Positions 8,761 through 16,519 are shown, counted from the stretch's first letter. The stretch: 64,000 nucleotides of DNA from Pseudoneobacillus rhizosphaerae (GCF_917563885.1 NZ_CAKJTG010000015.1:37071-101070); one strand, 5' to 3'. Notes: a model not told the origin generated them from the sequence alone. Program-made: numbers and translations.

Positions 8761-9137
8761 CTTGTCATCCTATCAAAAATTAATTTATCGCTCTCAATAT
8801 TGTATACAATCATTTCGTGAATCAAACATACTAGATTATTATATCATTTACAGTATACTGATACTCCATACGCATAAATACGGTGGGTTCTACTAACTAT
8901 AAGCTTCTCGTGTTCGTACACACACTTTTCCCAAAGGGAAAACGGTTTGGAAACAGAAACTGACTTATAGAAAAAATAACATTCACAGCCAAGGCTACCT
9001 CTGTCGTCATTACCAGCTGTTTCTTTTGGACCTATGGCCCCGGTCGTATTATACCTCAATTATTTTCAATTAAGCTACCGCTTTGGAAGCCTTTTTACTT
9101 TTACCTCTGAATTATTCAGGTATAAGAAGTTACAACC
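8761..9137. other. Intergenic region without a supported gene
   Basis: About 380 bases. It contains the ATTGTATACAAT palindrome at 8799-8810, a perfect hairpin TTTTCCC-AAA-GGGAAAA at 8926-8942, and sequence of slightly higher GC around 8990-9060. Short open frames exist on both strands but lack ribosome sites and protein-like composition. A decayed gene or an RNA is possible but not shown. Confidence 0.5.
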
Positions 9138-9172
9138 CAAAAAAGGACCACTCTCAAACAACGGGTGGTCCT
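9138..9172 (-). terminator. Terminator of the LysR gene
   Basis: AGGACCAC (9144-9151) pairs with GTGGTCCT (9165-9172). On the minus strand the hairpin is followed by seven T residues. It ends the LysR gene at 9184-10074. Confidence 0.85.
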
Positions 9173-9183
9173 CCGCACACTAC

Positions 9184-10074
9184 CTAAGAAGTCTTCTGGT
9201 AAGCAATCTCCTCGATAAACATTTTTGAAATGATAGATTGCGTTTTCATCTTATTAAAAACTAAATAAAAATATCGCTCCTCATTAAAATCTTCAATCTC
9301 GTGAATCTTAATCAACTTACTTTTACTATATTCTTTTGCAGCGATCTCCGAAATAATAGAGATACCGATGTCCTCTTTTACAAATTGGATTAGACTCTGC
9401 AAGCAATCAGTATAACTAGTGATGTTCACCTGATCCTTAGTGATGTTGTTTCTCTTTAGAAAACGCTCGATTATTGAATTTGTTCCAGAGTCAGAGCTTC
9501 TCATCACAAAAGGATAATCTAACATGGTTCTAATATTAACTGGCCCCTTTAATCTATGATTACTTGCTGTGATTAGCATTAATTTCTCTTTTAAAAGAGG
9601 AATATATTGAAGTTTTTCATTTTCGTATTTCTCCCCTAATACACCTAAATCCACTGAACCATTTAATACTTTCTCTGCGACAATCTTGGAGGGGGATTGA
9701 TTAATATGGAACATTGCCTGTGGGTATGCATTCCTAAACTTCTTAACCATCTTAGGTACTAAGAATTGCCCCGGGACTGAACTTGCAGACATTCTAATTA
9801 TGCCACGAAACTCGGTCATTCCATTGTTAATATCTAGCAAGGCTTGGTCTTTTAAAAGTAAGATTTTTAACGCCCATTGATATAGACGTTCCCCACTTGG
9901 AGTCAGGATATTTTCCCTTCCAACACGATCAAATAAATGAACATTTAATTGCTTCTCTAGGGTTTGAATATGTGAACTTACCGTGGATTGACTTAAGAAT
10001 ATTACCTCAGCTGCCTTTGAAAAGCTTCTATGCTCTACTACCTTTGTAAAAACATATAGTTGGTGAAGGTCCAT
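9184..10074 (-). CDS. LysR family regulator, divergent to the sulfur-carrier cluster
   Basis: A CysL/CysB-like LysR protein of 296 residues starting MDLHQLYVF, with the helix-turn-helix at 1-60 (SFSKAAEVIFLSQSTVSSHI) and an effector-binding domain at about 90-290. Two ATGs lie side by side (10077, 10074); GGAG sits 5 or 8 bases upstream and the family usually starts MDL, so 10074 is preferred over the longer frame from 10113. It is divergent from the TusA/DsrE/OsmC/MetE-like genes, and an 11-bp inverted repeat lies between them, so it is the likely regulator of that cluster. The effector is unknown. Confidence 0.85.
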   Translation of the reverse strand: MDLHQLYVFTKVVEHRSFSKAAEVIFLSQSTVSSHIQTLEKQLNVHLFDRVGRENILTPSGERLYQWALKILLLKDQALLDINNGMTEFRGIIRMSASSVPGQFLVPKMVKKFRNAYPQAMFHINQSPSKIVAEKVLNGSVDLGVLGEKYENEKLQYIPLLKEKLMLITASNHRLKGPVNIRTMLDYPFVMRSSDSGTNSIIERFLKRNNITKDQVNITSYTDCLQSLIQFVKEDIGISIISEIAAKEYSKSKLIKIHEIEDFNEERYFYLVFNKMKTQSIISKMFIEEIAYQKTS

Positions 10075-10126
10075 CATTACAACTCCAATCCATTCAAAAA
10101 GTCGATTATTCACGATTCATACAATC

Positions 10127-10166
10127 GATAAGTTAGATTTATCTAAGCTTATCATTCTTTTATAAT
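10127..10166 (+). promoter_or_regulatory. LysR-type operator and -10 box of the sulfur-carrier operon
   Basis: GATAAGTTAGA (10127-10137) is mirrored by TCTAA-G-CTTATC (10142-10153): an 11-bp inverted repeat with one extra base. A perfect TATAAT follows at 10161-10166, but the -35 position (TTTATC, 10138-10143) is poor and lies inside the repeat. This suits a promoter that needs LysR activation. Inference from position. Confidence 0.55.
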
Positions 10167-10226
10167 GAAATTGACACTAAGATTTGTATAGTTCATGACA
10201 AGTATGCTTCAAGGGAGAGGAAAGAA

Positions 10227-10463
10227 ATGCTACAAAATAGGCCAGATCTAACGTATGATGCAGGGCCAACTGGATGTGGTGAGTTAATCATGAACCTGTT
10301 TCTAACGATGAAAAAATTAGAAAAGGGAAACATAGTTGAGGTTATTTCCTATGATCCAGGGGCTCGTGAAGATCTCCCTGCATGGTGTCGAATGCAAAAG
10401 CACATACTTCTTCATCAACATAGTAATGGCAAAGTGAGGCACTATTTTATTGAAAAAGGCTAG
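10227..10463 (+). CDS. TusA-like sulfur-carrier protein without the CPxP motif
   Basis: 78 residues with the TusA/SirA fold signature: an N-terminal Cys region (Cys17 in GPTGCGEL), the LEKGNIVEV strand, then DPGAREDLPAWCRMQKH (Cys54), which matches the conserved DPxAxxDIPxW segment. Ordinary TusA proteins carry Cys-Pro-x-Pro at the first site; here it is Cys-Gly-Glu-Leu, although the Cys is kept. TusA proteins carry sulfur as a persulfide. First gene of a five-gene plus-strand cluster, with ribosome site GGGAGAGGA. Partner and acceptor are unknown. Confidence 0.75.
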   Translation: MLQNRPDLTYDAGPTGCGELIMNLFLTMKKLEKGNIVEVISYDPGAREDLPAWCRMQKHILLHQHSNGKVRHYFIEKG

Positions 10464-10497
10464 TCCTGTTTCATAATACGATAACGGAGGATTGAAC

Positions 10498-10860
10498 ATG
10501 TCAAATAAATTTTTGGTTAGCTTAACGAATGCAATGAATAATCCCGATAAGGCTACGGTAGGCTTTGTTGTCGCAAATGCAGCCGTTGCATCAGGGCAAG
10601 AAACAGTTGTGTTTCTAAATGTTGAAGGTGCCTACTTAGGTGCTAAGGGCTTTGCAGAGGAAATTCACGAGGAAGGATTTGCACCATTAAAACAGTTAAT
10701 GGATCAGTTTGTTGAAGCTGGTGGAACACTTTGGGTATGCAGTCCTTGTTATAAGAAACGTAATTTAGACGAAGAAAACTTAGTAGAAGGCGCAACCATT
10801 GTAGGTGGGGCAAAGCTTGTTGAGTTCCTAAGTATGGGTGCAGCGTCTATCACTTATTAA
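10498..10860 (+). CDS. DsrE-family protein with CxxC
   Basis: 120 residues starting MSNKFLVSLTNAMNNPDKATVGF. It has the alternating strand/helix pattern of DsrE/TusD-like proteins and a CSPC motif (Cys81, Cys84) at the end of a strand, where family members carry persulfide sulfur or redox cysteines. ATG 10498 is chosen over the in-frame TTG at 10492 because GGAGG sits 7 bases upstream of the ATG. It lies between two TusA-like genes, a classic sulfur-relay pairing of a DsrE-type and a TusA-type carrier. Confidence 0.8.
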   Translation: MSNKFLVSLTNAMNNPDKATVGFVVANAAVASGQETVVFLNVEGAYLGAKGFAEEIHEEGFAPLKQLMDQFVEAGGTLWVCSPCYKKRNLDEENLVEGATIVGGAKLVEFLSMGAASITY

Positions 10861-10874
10861 TAAGGGTGATAACT

Positions 10875-11588
10875 ATGTATATACCACATGCAGTATGTGA
10901 TGGTGGAGACTTAGATTGTGGCTCAGGCTTACTTCTAATTATAAAAAAGGCAATGGACCCTTTAAACAAAAATGAAATCCTAGAGGTCCGAAGTCGTGAA
11001 AAAACAGTGGCTGAGGACCTCCCTGCATGGTGTCGAATGGTTAAACATAAGTTCCTTGGGTTTCAACCTGGAGATAACACGACAAGATATTTTATTCAAA
11101 AAGGCTCCAATCAAACAGAGCTAAATCATGATTTAGAGGCTGCCAGAGGCTATAAGTGGAGTATTCGAGTACAAGCGGAAAAGGATTTATCTGCAAAAGT
11201 CCATAGCCGTAACCATACCTTTTTCGTTGGACAACCGGCAGATTTCAGTCCAAAGGTGAATGCACCAAGTTCAATAGATTATTTACTAACAGCGCTTGCT
11301 TCCTGTTTGGTCGTCGGCTACAAGGCACAAGCTTCTAAAAGAAATGTTGTGATAGACCATATGGAATTCTCCTTAAAGGGAGGGTTAGATAATGTGCTCT
11401 ATCATTTAGAACTCGAGGATGAAGGTAGTCCGAAAGTTAATCAAATTATAGGCACTTTCTATATTTCATCCCCAGATGCTGAAGAAACATTGGAGGAAAT
11501 TTGGAGGAGTACTTTAGTAAGATCACCTATCTATCAAACTTTAACTCAATCAATAGATATTAATATTAATCTAGCCATTGTAATTTAA
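10875..11588 (+). CDS. TusA-like/OsmC fusion protein
   Basis: 237 residues. Residues 1-77 repeat the TusA-like pattern of the first gene (Cys15 in DCGSGLLL; AEDLPAWCRMVKH with Cys53; RYFIQKG). Residues about 93-237 are an OsmC/Ohr-type domain with its first conserved Cys at 144 (LASCLVVGYKAQA). The second conserved Cys of OsmC is Ser217 (VRSPIY), so the usual thiol pair is lost. ATG 10875 is preferred; an in-frame GTG at 10866 lies within the ribosome site region. The fusion links a sulfur carrier directly to a thiol-reactive domain. Function is inferred from domains only. Confidence 0.78.
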   Translation: MYIPHAVCDGGDLDCGSGLLLIIKKAMDPLNKNEILEVRSREKTVAEDLPAWCRMVKHKFLGFQPGDNTTRYFIQKGSNQTELNHDLEAARGYKWSIRVQAEKDLSAKVHSRNHTFFVGQPADFSPKVNAPSSIDYLLTALASCLVVGYKAQASKRNVVIDHMEFSLKGGLDNVLYHLELEDEGSPKVNQIIGTFYISSPDAEETLEEIWRSTLVRSPIYQTLTQSIDININLAIVI

Positions 11589-11605
11589 TTTGGAGGCCTG
11601 ACAAT

Positions 11606-12778
11606 ATGACATTACCGACATTTCCAACTACAGTAATTGGAAGCTGGCCGCGTTCAAAAGAAGTGCAAAGAGCAATGCGTGATAAACGCTCAGGACGTAT
11701 TACTGAAGAAGAGTTTCAAGCTGTAGCCGATAACGCTATATTAAAGTGTTTACAATGGCAAGAGGAAGCGGGAATTGATATCGTCTCGGATGGAGAACAG
11801 CGGAGAGATAATTTTATCAGCTTTGTTGCAGAGCACTTAAATAATGTTCGAATGCTGATGGTGTCTGAGTTACTAGATTATGTAGAGGATAAAGCAAGCT
11901 TTGAAGAAATACTTGGTACACTTGATGTACCAGCCTTCTCGATGTCAAACCCAGCAGCAACCGGGAAAATAAGTAGAAAAAAGCCATTAGCCTTAAATGA
12001 TTTTCTATTTCTAAAAAAACATACTAGTAAAGCCATTAAAGTGGCACTCCCCGGACCGTATCTGTTAACTCGGGCCATGTGGGTAGAGGGACTCTCAAAG
12101 GATGCATACCCAACAAAAGAAGATTTGTCCATCGATATTATAAAAGTGTTACGTGAAGAACTAGAAGAACTAATCCAAGCGGGTGTAGATTTTGTTCAGT
12201 TTGATGAACCTGTATTAACGGAACTCGTTTTTACACAAAAGAATGCTAACCGTACCTTTATGTGTGGTGCTCTAACCGCAAAAGCAGATGCGGAGGAAGA
12301 AATTGCATTTGCCCTGGAATTAATGAACCAAGTGACAAATGGATTGCTTGGCAATGGAACAAGAATAGGGGTACATATTTGCCGCGGTAACTGGAGTAAA
12401 CAGGAACAAGTTCTCTTGCGTGGACCTTATTATCCCTTAATTCCATACTTATCAAATGTAAATGTCGATCAGCTAATCCTGGAATATGCCACACCTCGCG
12501 CAGGAGAGTTAGATGCCATTGGAGACTTTGGAGGAAAAGAAATCGGTTTTGGCATTGTCAATCCCCGGACGGAGAAGGTTGAAACGTTGGAGGAGATTGT
12601 CTCCCGTTTAGAAGAAGTACGAACCTACTTGCCAGATACTAAAATATTCTTAAATCCCGACTGTGGCTTCGGCACCTTTGCGCAAAGACCAATGAATAGC
12701 GATGAAATTGCATTTGAAAAGTTAAAGGTTATGTCGGAAGCGGCAAAGAGGCTCAGAGAAATGGCATTAACAAAGTAA
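11606..12778 (+). CDS. Short cobalamin-independent methionine synthase-like methyltransferase
   Basis: 390 residues matching only the C-terminal catalytic barrel of MetE (full MetE is about 750). Zinc ligand candidates are His257 and Cys259 (HICRGNW), Glu293 (ILEYATPR) and Cys353 (NPDCGFGTF). Such short forms include YxjG/YxjH-like enzymes, folate-independent methionine synthases and alkyl-thiol transferases. The lack of the N-terminal half suggests that the methyl or alkyl donor is not the usual polyglutamyl folate. Ribosome site GGAGG. It is embedded between an OsmC fusion and an OsmC gene, so its thiol substrate may be supplied by these carriers; that is inference. Confidence 0.8.
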   Translation: MTLPTFPTTVIGSWPRSKEVQRAMRDKRSGRITEEEFQAVADNAILKCLQWQEEAGIDIVSDGEQRRDNFISFVAEHLNNVRMLMVSELLDYVEDKASFEEILGTLDVPAFSMSNPAATGKISRKKPLALNDFLFLKKHTSKAIKVALPGPYLLTRAMWVEGLSKDAYPTKEDLSIDIIKVLREELEELIQAGVDFVQFDEPVLTELVFTQKNANRTFMCGALTAKADAEEEIAFALELMNQVTNGLLGNGTRIGVHICRGNWSKQEQVLLRGPYYPLIPYLSNVNVDQLILEYATPRAGELDAIGDFGGKEIGFGIVNPRTEKVETLEEIVSRLEEVRTYLPDTKIFLNPDCGFGTFAQRPMNSDEIAFEKLKVMSEAAKRLREMALTK

Positions 12779-12801
12779 CCTAAATTCGGAGGTACTAGCA
12801 T

Positions 12802-13254
12802 ATGAGCCAACTTATTCAGTTTAAAGTAGAAGGTAAAGGAAACGGAATGCGTACGGACGCAATGGCCGGAAAACATCAAATAGCCATTGATGAGCCCGAA
12901 TCCTTTGGTGGAAAGGACTCGGCCATCGATCCACTATCAGCATTTTTATCATCACTGATGGCCTGTGAAAATGTAATGGCACAGATCATTGCACAAGAAA
13001 TGAAGTTTGATCTTAAAGGAATCTCATTTGAAGTGGAAGGTAATCTAGATATCAGGGGTCTAATGGGGGATTTAGAGGTAAAACCTTATTTTAAAAATGT
13101 AAGAGTACTAGCATATGTTGAAACCTCTGAATCTCAAGAAAGAATTGATGAATTGCAAAAAAACGTTGACATAAGATGCCCTATCTTTAGAACCTTAAAA
13201 GATGCAGGGATTCCAATTGAAAATTGTTGGGTTAAGGCCACTGTAACAGTTTAA
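12802..13254 (+). CDS. OsmC family protein
   Basis: 150 residues of the OsmC/Ohr fold with both conserved cysteines, Cys55 (SLMACENVMAQ) and Cys126 (DIRCPIFRTL). OsmC proteins reduce organic hydroperoxides or react with thiol compounds. Ribosome site GGAGG before ATG 12802. It is the last gene of the sulfur-carrier operon, 23 bases after the MetE-like gene and directly before a terminator. The intact cysteine pair contrasts with the fused OsmC domain two genes upstream. Confidence 0.85.
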   Translation: MSQLIQFKVEGKGNGMRTDAMAGKHQIAIDEPESFGGKDSAIDPLSAFLSSLMACENVMAQIIAQEMKFDLKGISFEVEGNLDIRGLMGDLEVKPYFKNVRVLAYVETSESQERIDELQKNVDIRCPIFRTLKDAGIPIENCWVKATVTV

Positions 13255-13270
13255 TAAGGCAAAGTAATTC

Positions 13271-13298
13271 GGAGAACAGTGATGTTCTCCTTTTATTT
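13271..13298 (+). terminator. Terminator of the sulfur-carrier operon
   Basis: Perfect 8-bp stem GGAGAACA/TGTTCTCC (13271-13290) with a GTGA loop, followed by TTTTATTT. Confidence 0.9.
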
Positions 13299-13324
13299 AT
13301 ATATTAATAGAGGATCTGCTAAAC

Positions 13325-13395
13325 AGGTCTGTTGATTTCCACCCTAGGCACTCGCTTTTAGTTGGCGTCAGGTGAGACACCGAATATCGTCTAAG
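13325..13395. repeat. Degenerate copy of a Bacillus extragenic repeat
   Basis: The stretch with GTCTGTTGATTTCC and GGCACTCGCTTTTAG resembles, in worn form, an extragenic repeat widespread in Bacillaceae that I recall as having a GTTGATTTCC...CACTCGCTTTCC core. It lies directly at the 3' end of the Nudix gene. Recognition is from memory and the copy is decayed. Confidence 0.45.
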
Positions 13396-13924
13396 AGCGG
13401 TTTTCAATCCTAGAAATAGTGCCACGTTGTTTTCGACTATCAAATAGTAAGTGAATCAAACTTTCATAATAAGGTATAAATTCTTCCTTTTTAATTAGAG
13501 TTAAAATTTCCTCTTTGCTTGCCCATTTCACATTTTGTACTTCCTCATACTGTAAGCTTAGCGTATGTAACTGTACGTCTTCTTCAATTAAATAAAAGTC
13601 ATCAAAGCCTCTCTGAAAATGAATCGTTAAATGAGGTCGTTTATTTTGAAAATCAAATTTCAACCCGATTTCTTCATACAATTCTCTTTGTGCAGCAGTT
13701 TGACTTGTATCCCCAACTGTTGCGCTTCCACCAACAGTAAGATCCCACAGATTGGGCCAACCCGCTTTGAAGGGCTGTCTTTGTTGAATAAGCATGTCTC
13801 CATTTGAATTAAAAATGCATACATGAACCACTAAATGAAAATCACCAGGTTGAAGCTCTTCTCCACGTACCCAGGTACGATTTGTTTTATTTCGATCTAA
13901 ATCATACACATCCCATAACTCCAT
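13391..13924 (-). CDS. Nudix hydrolase
   Basis: 177 residues with a Nudix box at about residues 65-88 (GGSATVGD then RELYEEIGL); Asp replaces the usual first Glu of the box, while the REUxEE core is intact. Nudix enzymes cleave nucleoside diphosphates linked to another group; this type is similar to YfcD/isopentenyl-diphosphate-isomerase-like members. GGAGG lies before ATG 13924. A stand-alone gene convergent with the sulfur operon. Substrate not predictable. Confidence 0.85.
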   Translation of the reverse strand: MELWDVYDLDRNKTNRTWVRGEELQPGDFHLVVHVCIFNSNGDMLIQQRQPFKAGWPNLWDLTVGGSATVGDTSQTAAQRELYEEIGLKFDFQNKRPHLTIHFQRGFDDFYLIEEDVQLHTLSLQYEEVQNVKWASKEEILTLIKKEEFIPYYESLIHLLFDSRKQRGTISRIENRS

Positions 13925-13983
13925 GTTGTACCTCCATTAATTAGTGGTAAGCATAAAAATTCGGCACTATCCTAAACCATTTT

Positions 13984-14026
13984 CGTGAGATAAATCACAA
14001 TTAGCTATCCTTATAAGTGCTATCAT
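13984..14026 (+). promoter_or_regulatory. FNR/CRP-type activator site with correctly placed -10 box
   Basis: CGTGA-N6-TCACA (13984-13999) matches the FNR consensus TGTGA-N6-TCACA with one change. TATCAT at 14021-14026 lies where the -10 box of a start at 14033 would be, which puts the centre of the site at -41.5, the classical class II activator position. The PAS gene starts at 14137. The spacing is read directly; regulation by oxygen is inferred. Confidence 0.7.
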
Positions 14027-14136
14027 TACTAATGAGCTTAGAAAAAATCACCTAGAAGTGGCCAACTTTTTTCTCACTAATTTTGTACTATTTTATTCTT
14101 ATTATAAACAGAAAATATATATAGGAGGGTTATTAA

Positions 14137-14616
14137 ATGTCTAACGAAAAATTGTCTGAATTAATTAGTCCTGAAGCTGTCATTAATTTTGAAACTGGTG
14201 CCATTAAAGCAAGTACCTTGGATTCAATTATTAACCTTTTACCATTTGAAATGGGCTTTTGCGATGCCGACGATATTTTCCGCTGGTATTCAAATAATCC
14301 TAACCGCGTACATGGTCGTCGTAATGAAGCAATTGGCCGCCATGTGCTTGAACTTCACCCAAAAGTGGCTCACCACGTTCAAAAGTTATTGAATGATTTC
14401 CGAACAGGAACACGCGATGAATGGGAATTTTGGTTTCCAAAACGATCTGGTGAAGAAACCGGTCAAATCTACCAAAAATTCATGGCAGTACGTGATAAAA
14501 ACGGAAAATATCTTGGATGCATGGATGTGACAGTTAATATCGACCTTTTCCAAGGAAAAGAAGGTAAACAAACCCCTGAAACGATTGACGAATTTATAGC
14601 TATTAAACCTGAGTAA
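14137..14616 (+). CDS. Single PAS-domain protein (DUF438-type PAS)
   Basis: 159 residues, essentially one PAS domain (about 25-145) with the signature NLLPFEMGFCDADDIFRWYSN, an IGRHVLELHP segment, and FMAVRDKNGKYLGCMDVTVNI at the end. It resembles the PAS module at the C-terminus of DUF438 proteins. There is no kinase, cyclase or DNA-binding output domain. AGGAGGG precedes ATG. An FNR-type promoter upstream suggests expression at low oxygen; His90 and neighbouring His residues in HPKVAHH could bind a cofactor, which is only a suggestion. Confidence 0.8.
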   Translation: MSNEKLSELISPEAVINFETGAIKASTLDSIINLLPFEMGFCDADDIFRWYSNNPNRVHGRRNEAIGRHVLELHPKVAHHVQKLLNDFRTGTRDEWEFWFPKRSGEETGQIYQKFMAVRDKNGKYLGCMDVTVNIDLFQGKEGKQTPETIDEFIAIKPE

Positions 14617-14645
14617 ATAAACCTTTTCAATTGCAAAATTTGCTG

Positions 14646-14684
14646 AAAAAACACACTGATTCCCTTCATTCAGTGTGTTTTTCT
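14646..14684 (+). terminator. Terminator of the PAS gene
   Basis: AAAAACACACTGA pairs with TCAGTGTGTTTTT over a 10-base loop (14647-14682), followed by TTCTTT. The flanks suit both strands. Confidence 0.85.
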
Positions 14685-15057
14685 TTATGATAGAAGTTTT
14701 GGTGGATCCTTATGCTTAGGCACTTTCGATGCAATTTACAAATTAAGAGAAATTTTCCCGCCTATTTTTATCATCAGATGCTTAACTACCATTTCATTAG
14801 GATCTATTATAATTTTAGATTCGTCATAAAATCTACACCTAGAATAACTGTAATTGAAACGAACTTTAGCAGTTTAGCAGTTGAAGAAGGCGTATAATAT
14901 TTAGTGAAGAAAAACTAGAATTCTTATTAAAATTCAGCTTTGCTCCCAATAGGAAGTAAAGCTTTTATTATTTAATTATTAACTGTAAAAAAATAATTAT
15001 TATTTTTGTATACATAATGACCTTTAATTCGTTTTAGTTGTGAAAGGAGATGAAAAA
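14685..15057. other. Intergenic region with a terminator-like hairpin and possible ECF promoter
   Basis: No gene is supported in this 370-base stretch. A hairpin AGCTTTGCTCC/GGAAGTAAAGCT (14936-14962) with TTTTATTATTT after it looks like a plus-strand terminator, although no gene precedes it, so a small RNA from about 14,700-14,930 is possible. TGTAAA (14984) and GTATAC (15008), 18 bases apart, could be an ECF-type promoter for the sigma gene; weak. Confidence 0.4.
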
Positions 15058-15555
15058 TTGAGTAAGCCCTCAAATGAAGAAATAACTAAATTAACTAACA
15101 ATATATATCAAAAGCTTTGCTCGATGGGGGCTAATCCAGAAGATGCAAAAGACATTGTTCAAGAATCTCTATATCGAGGATTTCTAAATATTGAAGGTAT
15201 TAATGCTAAGGCTTTTAGATCATGGCTTTACAAGGTTTCTATAAATCAATATTACGATTTGTGTAGAAAAAATAACAAACGTCCAATTATTGAGTTCGAG
15301 GATGTTCTGCTGGAACTTGAAGAAAATCATGTGGAAGCTACCGTAATTAAACAAGAGGAAAAAGAAGAGTATGAACATGTTTTACAACAATTAAAACCGC
15401 TTGAACGACAGTTAATAAAAATGAAGTATGAAGATGAATATTCGTATAGAGAAATTTCGGAAAAACTAAATTTAAAAGAAAGTAATGTGAAAACCTACTT
15501 ATATCGTGCTAGGAAAAAGCTTACAAGTCTATTTGGGAGGGACCATAATGAATAA
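15058..15555 (+). CDS. ECF RNA polymerase sigma factor
   Basis: 165 residues with sigma region 2 (about 15-80; NPEDAKDIVQESLYRGF and KAFRSWLYKVSINQYYD) and region 4 (about 105-160; LKPLERQLIKMKYEDEYSYREISEKLNLKESNVKTYLYRARKKL). The TTG at 15058 is taken as start because AAAGGAG lies 8 bases upstream; an in-frame GTG at 15040 would sit inside the ribosome site. It overlaps the anti-sigma gene by 8 bases, so the pair is coupled. The regulon is unknown. Confidence 0.85.
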   Translation: MSKPSNEEITKLTNNIYQKLCSMGANPEDAKDIVQESLYRGFLNIEGINAKAFRSWLYKVSINQYYDLCRKNNKRPIIEFEDVLLELEENHVEATVIKQEEKEEYEHVLQQLKPLERQLIKMKYEDEYSYREISEKLNLKESNVKTYLYRARKKLTSLFGRDHNE

Positions 15556-16504
15556 TGAACCATTTCAGTCTAATGATATTGAAGGAATTGTTAAAAAAGC
15601 AAAAAGGAAAAGTGTGCTGCGAAATATATTAATCTCTACTATTTCGCTACTTTTTGTAGGGACACTTTTTATATTTATTAACGGGTTGATTGTCGGTAAT
15701 GCCTATAACAAAGCAGTTGAGGCTAATAGATTACTATTTCAAATTTCGGAACCCAATATTAATATTGGAGGAGGAACATTCGATTATAGAATTCTATCGG
15801 GAACGTATAGCTACAATAAATATAAAGTAATTGGAAATAGAGTAGTCCCATGGGGTAATGATACACGAGAGTTTAATGCATTAGGACATAATAATAAGGG
15901 CTCAGCTATATCTGTTTATGATGATGTTAGCGTCGGTAAGACAGAAGAAGATAAACAGTATTACAACACCACAAATGGACAAAGGACGATGCAATTTTAT
16001 CATCCATGGTTTGAATATACAAAGATTCATAATGATTTAGACTTAATACAAAATGCCCCTGACAATGCGATAATGGAAGTGGCCATCTCTTTTGACCAAT
16101 CTTATTCAGTAAGTGAAGTACAGGAATTTTTTAATCTAAAAGATAAAATAACATGGTATAGAATTAATGATTATAACCAGGATGCTAAAGAACAATTAAA
16201 AGGTCTTCATAGTTCTGGGGATTCTGCATCATTTGTTTACGGTTTTAATGTCACAATGTTAAAAGGCGAAGGAGATATTGTAGCACAGAATGAAGAGGAT
16301 TTTATAGGTACATTGGAAGAACTAAAAGACACAGGAAATTATAATTATTTTATTGAACCACTTCTAGAAAGTGTGAACCAAAATATGAAAGATGGGATCA
16401 TCCTTGGTGTTGTAGTAACAGGAACCAAGGAAGAACTACTAAAGATAAAGCAAAACAACAACATTAGAGCCATATCATTAGGGGCTGTTGCAACAGAATA
16501 TTAG
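15548..16504 (+). CDS. Anti-sigma factor with SigmaReg N- and C-terminal domains
   Basis: 318 residues: a cytoplasmic N-terminus of about 24 residues, one transmembrane helix at about 25-48, and a large extracytoplasmic region. The order fits the Sigma_reg_N/Sigma_reg_C type of membrane anti-sigma factor known from Bacillus ECF systems. GGGAGGG before ATG 15548 inside the end of the sigma gene sets the start. It presumably holds the partner sigma factor at the membrane until an envelope signal arrives; the signal is unknown. Confidence 0.8.
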   Translation: MNNEPFQSNDIEGIVKKAKRKSVLRNILISTISLLFVGTLFIFINGLIVGNAYNKAVEANRLLFQISEPNINIGGGTFDYRILSGTYSYNKYKVIGNRVVPWGNDTREFNALGHNNKGSAISVYDDVSVGKTEEDKQYYNTTNGQRTMQFYHPWFEYTKIHNDLDLIQNAPDNAIMEVAISFDQSYSVSEVQEFFNLKDKITWYRINDYNQDAKEQLKGLHSSGDSASFVYGFNVTMLKGEGDIVAQNEEDFIGTLEELKDTGNYNYFIEPLLESVNQNMKDGIILGVVVTGTKEELLKIKQNNNIRAISLGAVATEY

Positions 16505-16519
16505 TATTTAATAAGAATC

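Noticed and set aside
8844..9059. 71-codon frame on the minus strand, overlapped by a plus-strand frame at 9034-9228
   Set aside because: No ribosome site, unusual composition, and the plus-strand frame runs through the LysR terminator. A decayed gene cannot be excluded.
10171..10196. TTGACA at 10171 as -35 of the sulfur-carrier operon
   Set aside because: No acceptable -10 lies 16-18 bases downstream; the TATAAT at 10161 is upstream of it.
14712..14897. 61-codon plus-strand frame before the sigma gene
   Set aside because: No ribosome site and no protein-like pattern; probably chance in AT-rich sequence.
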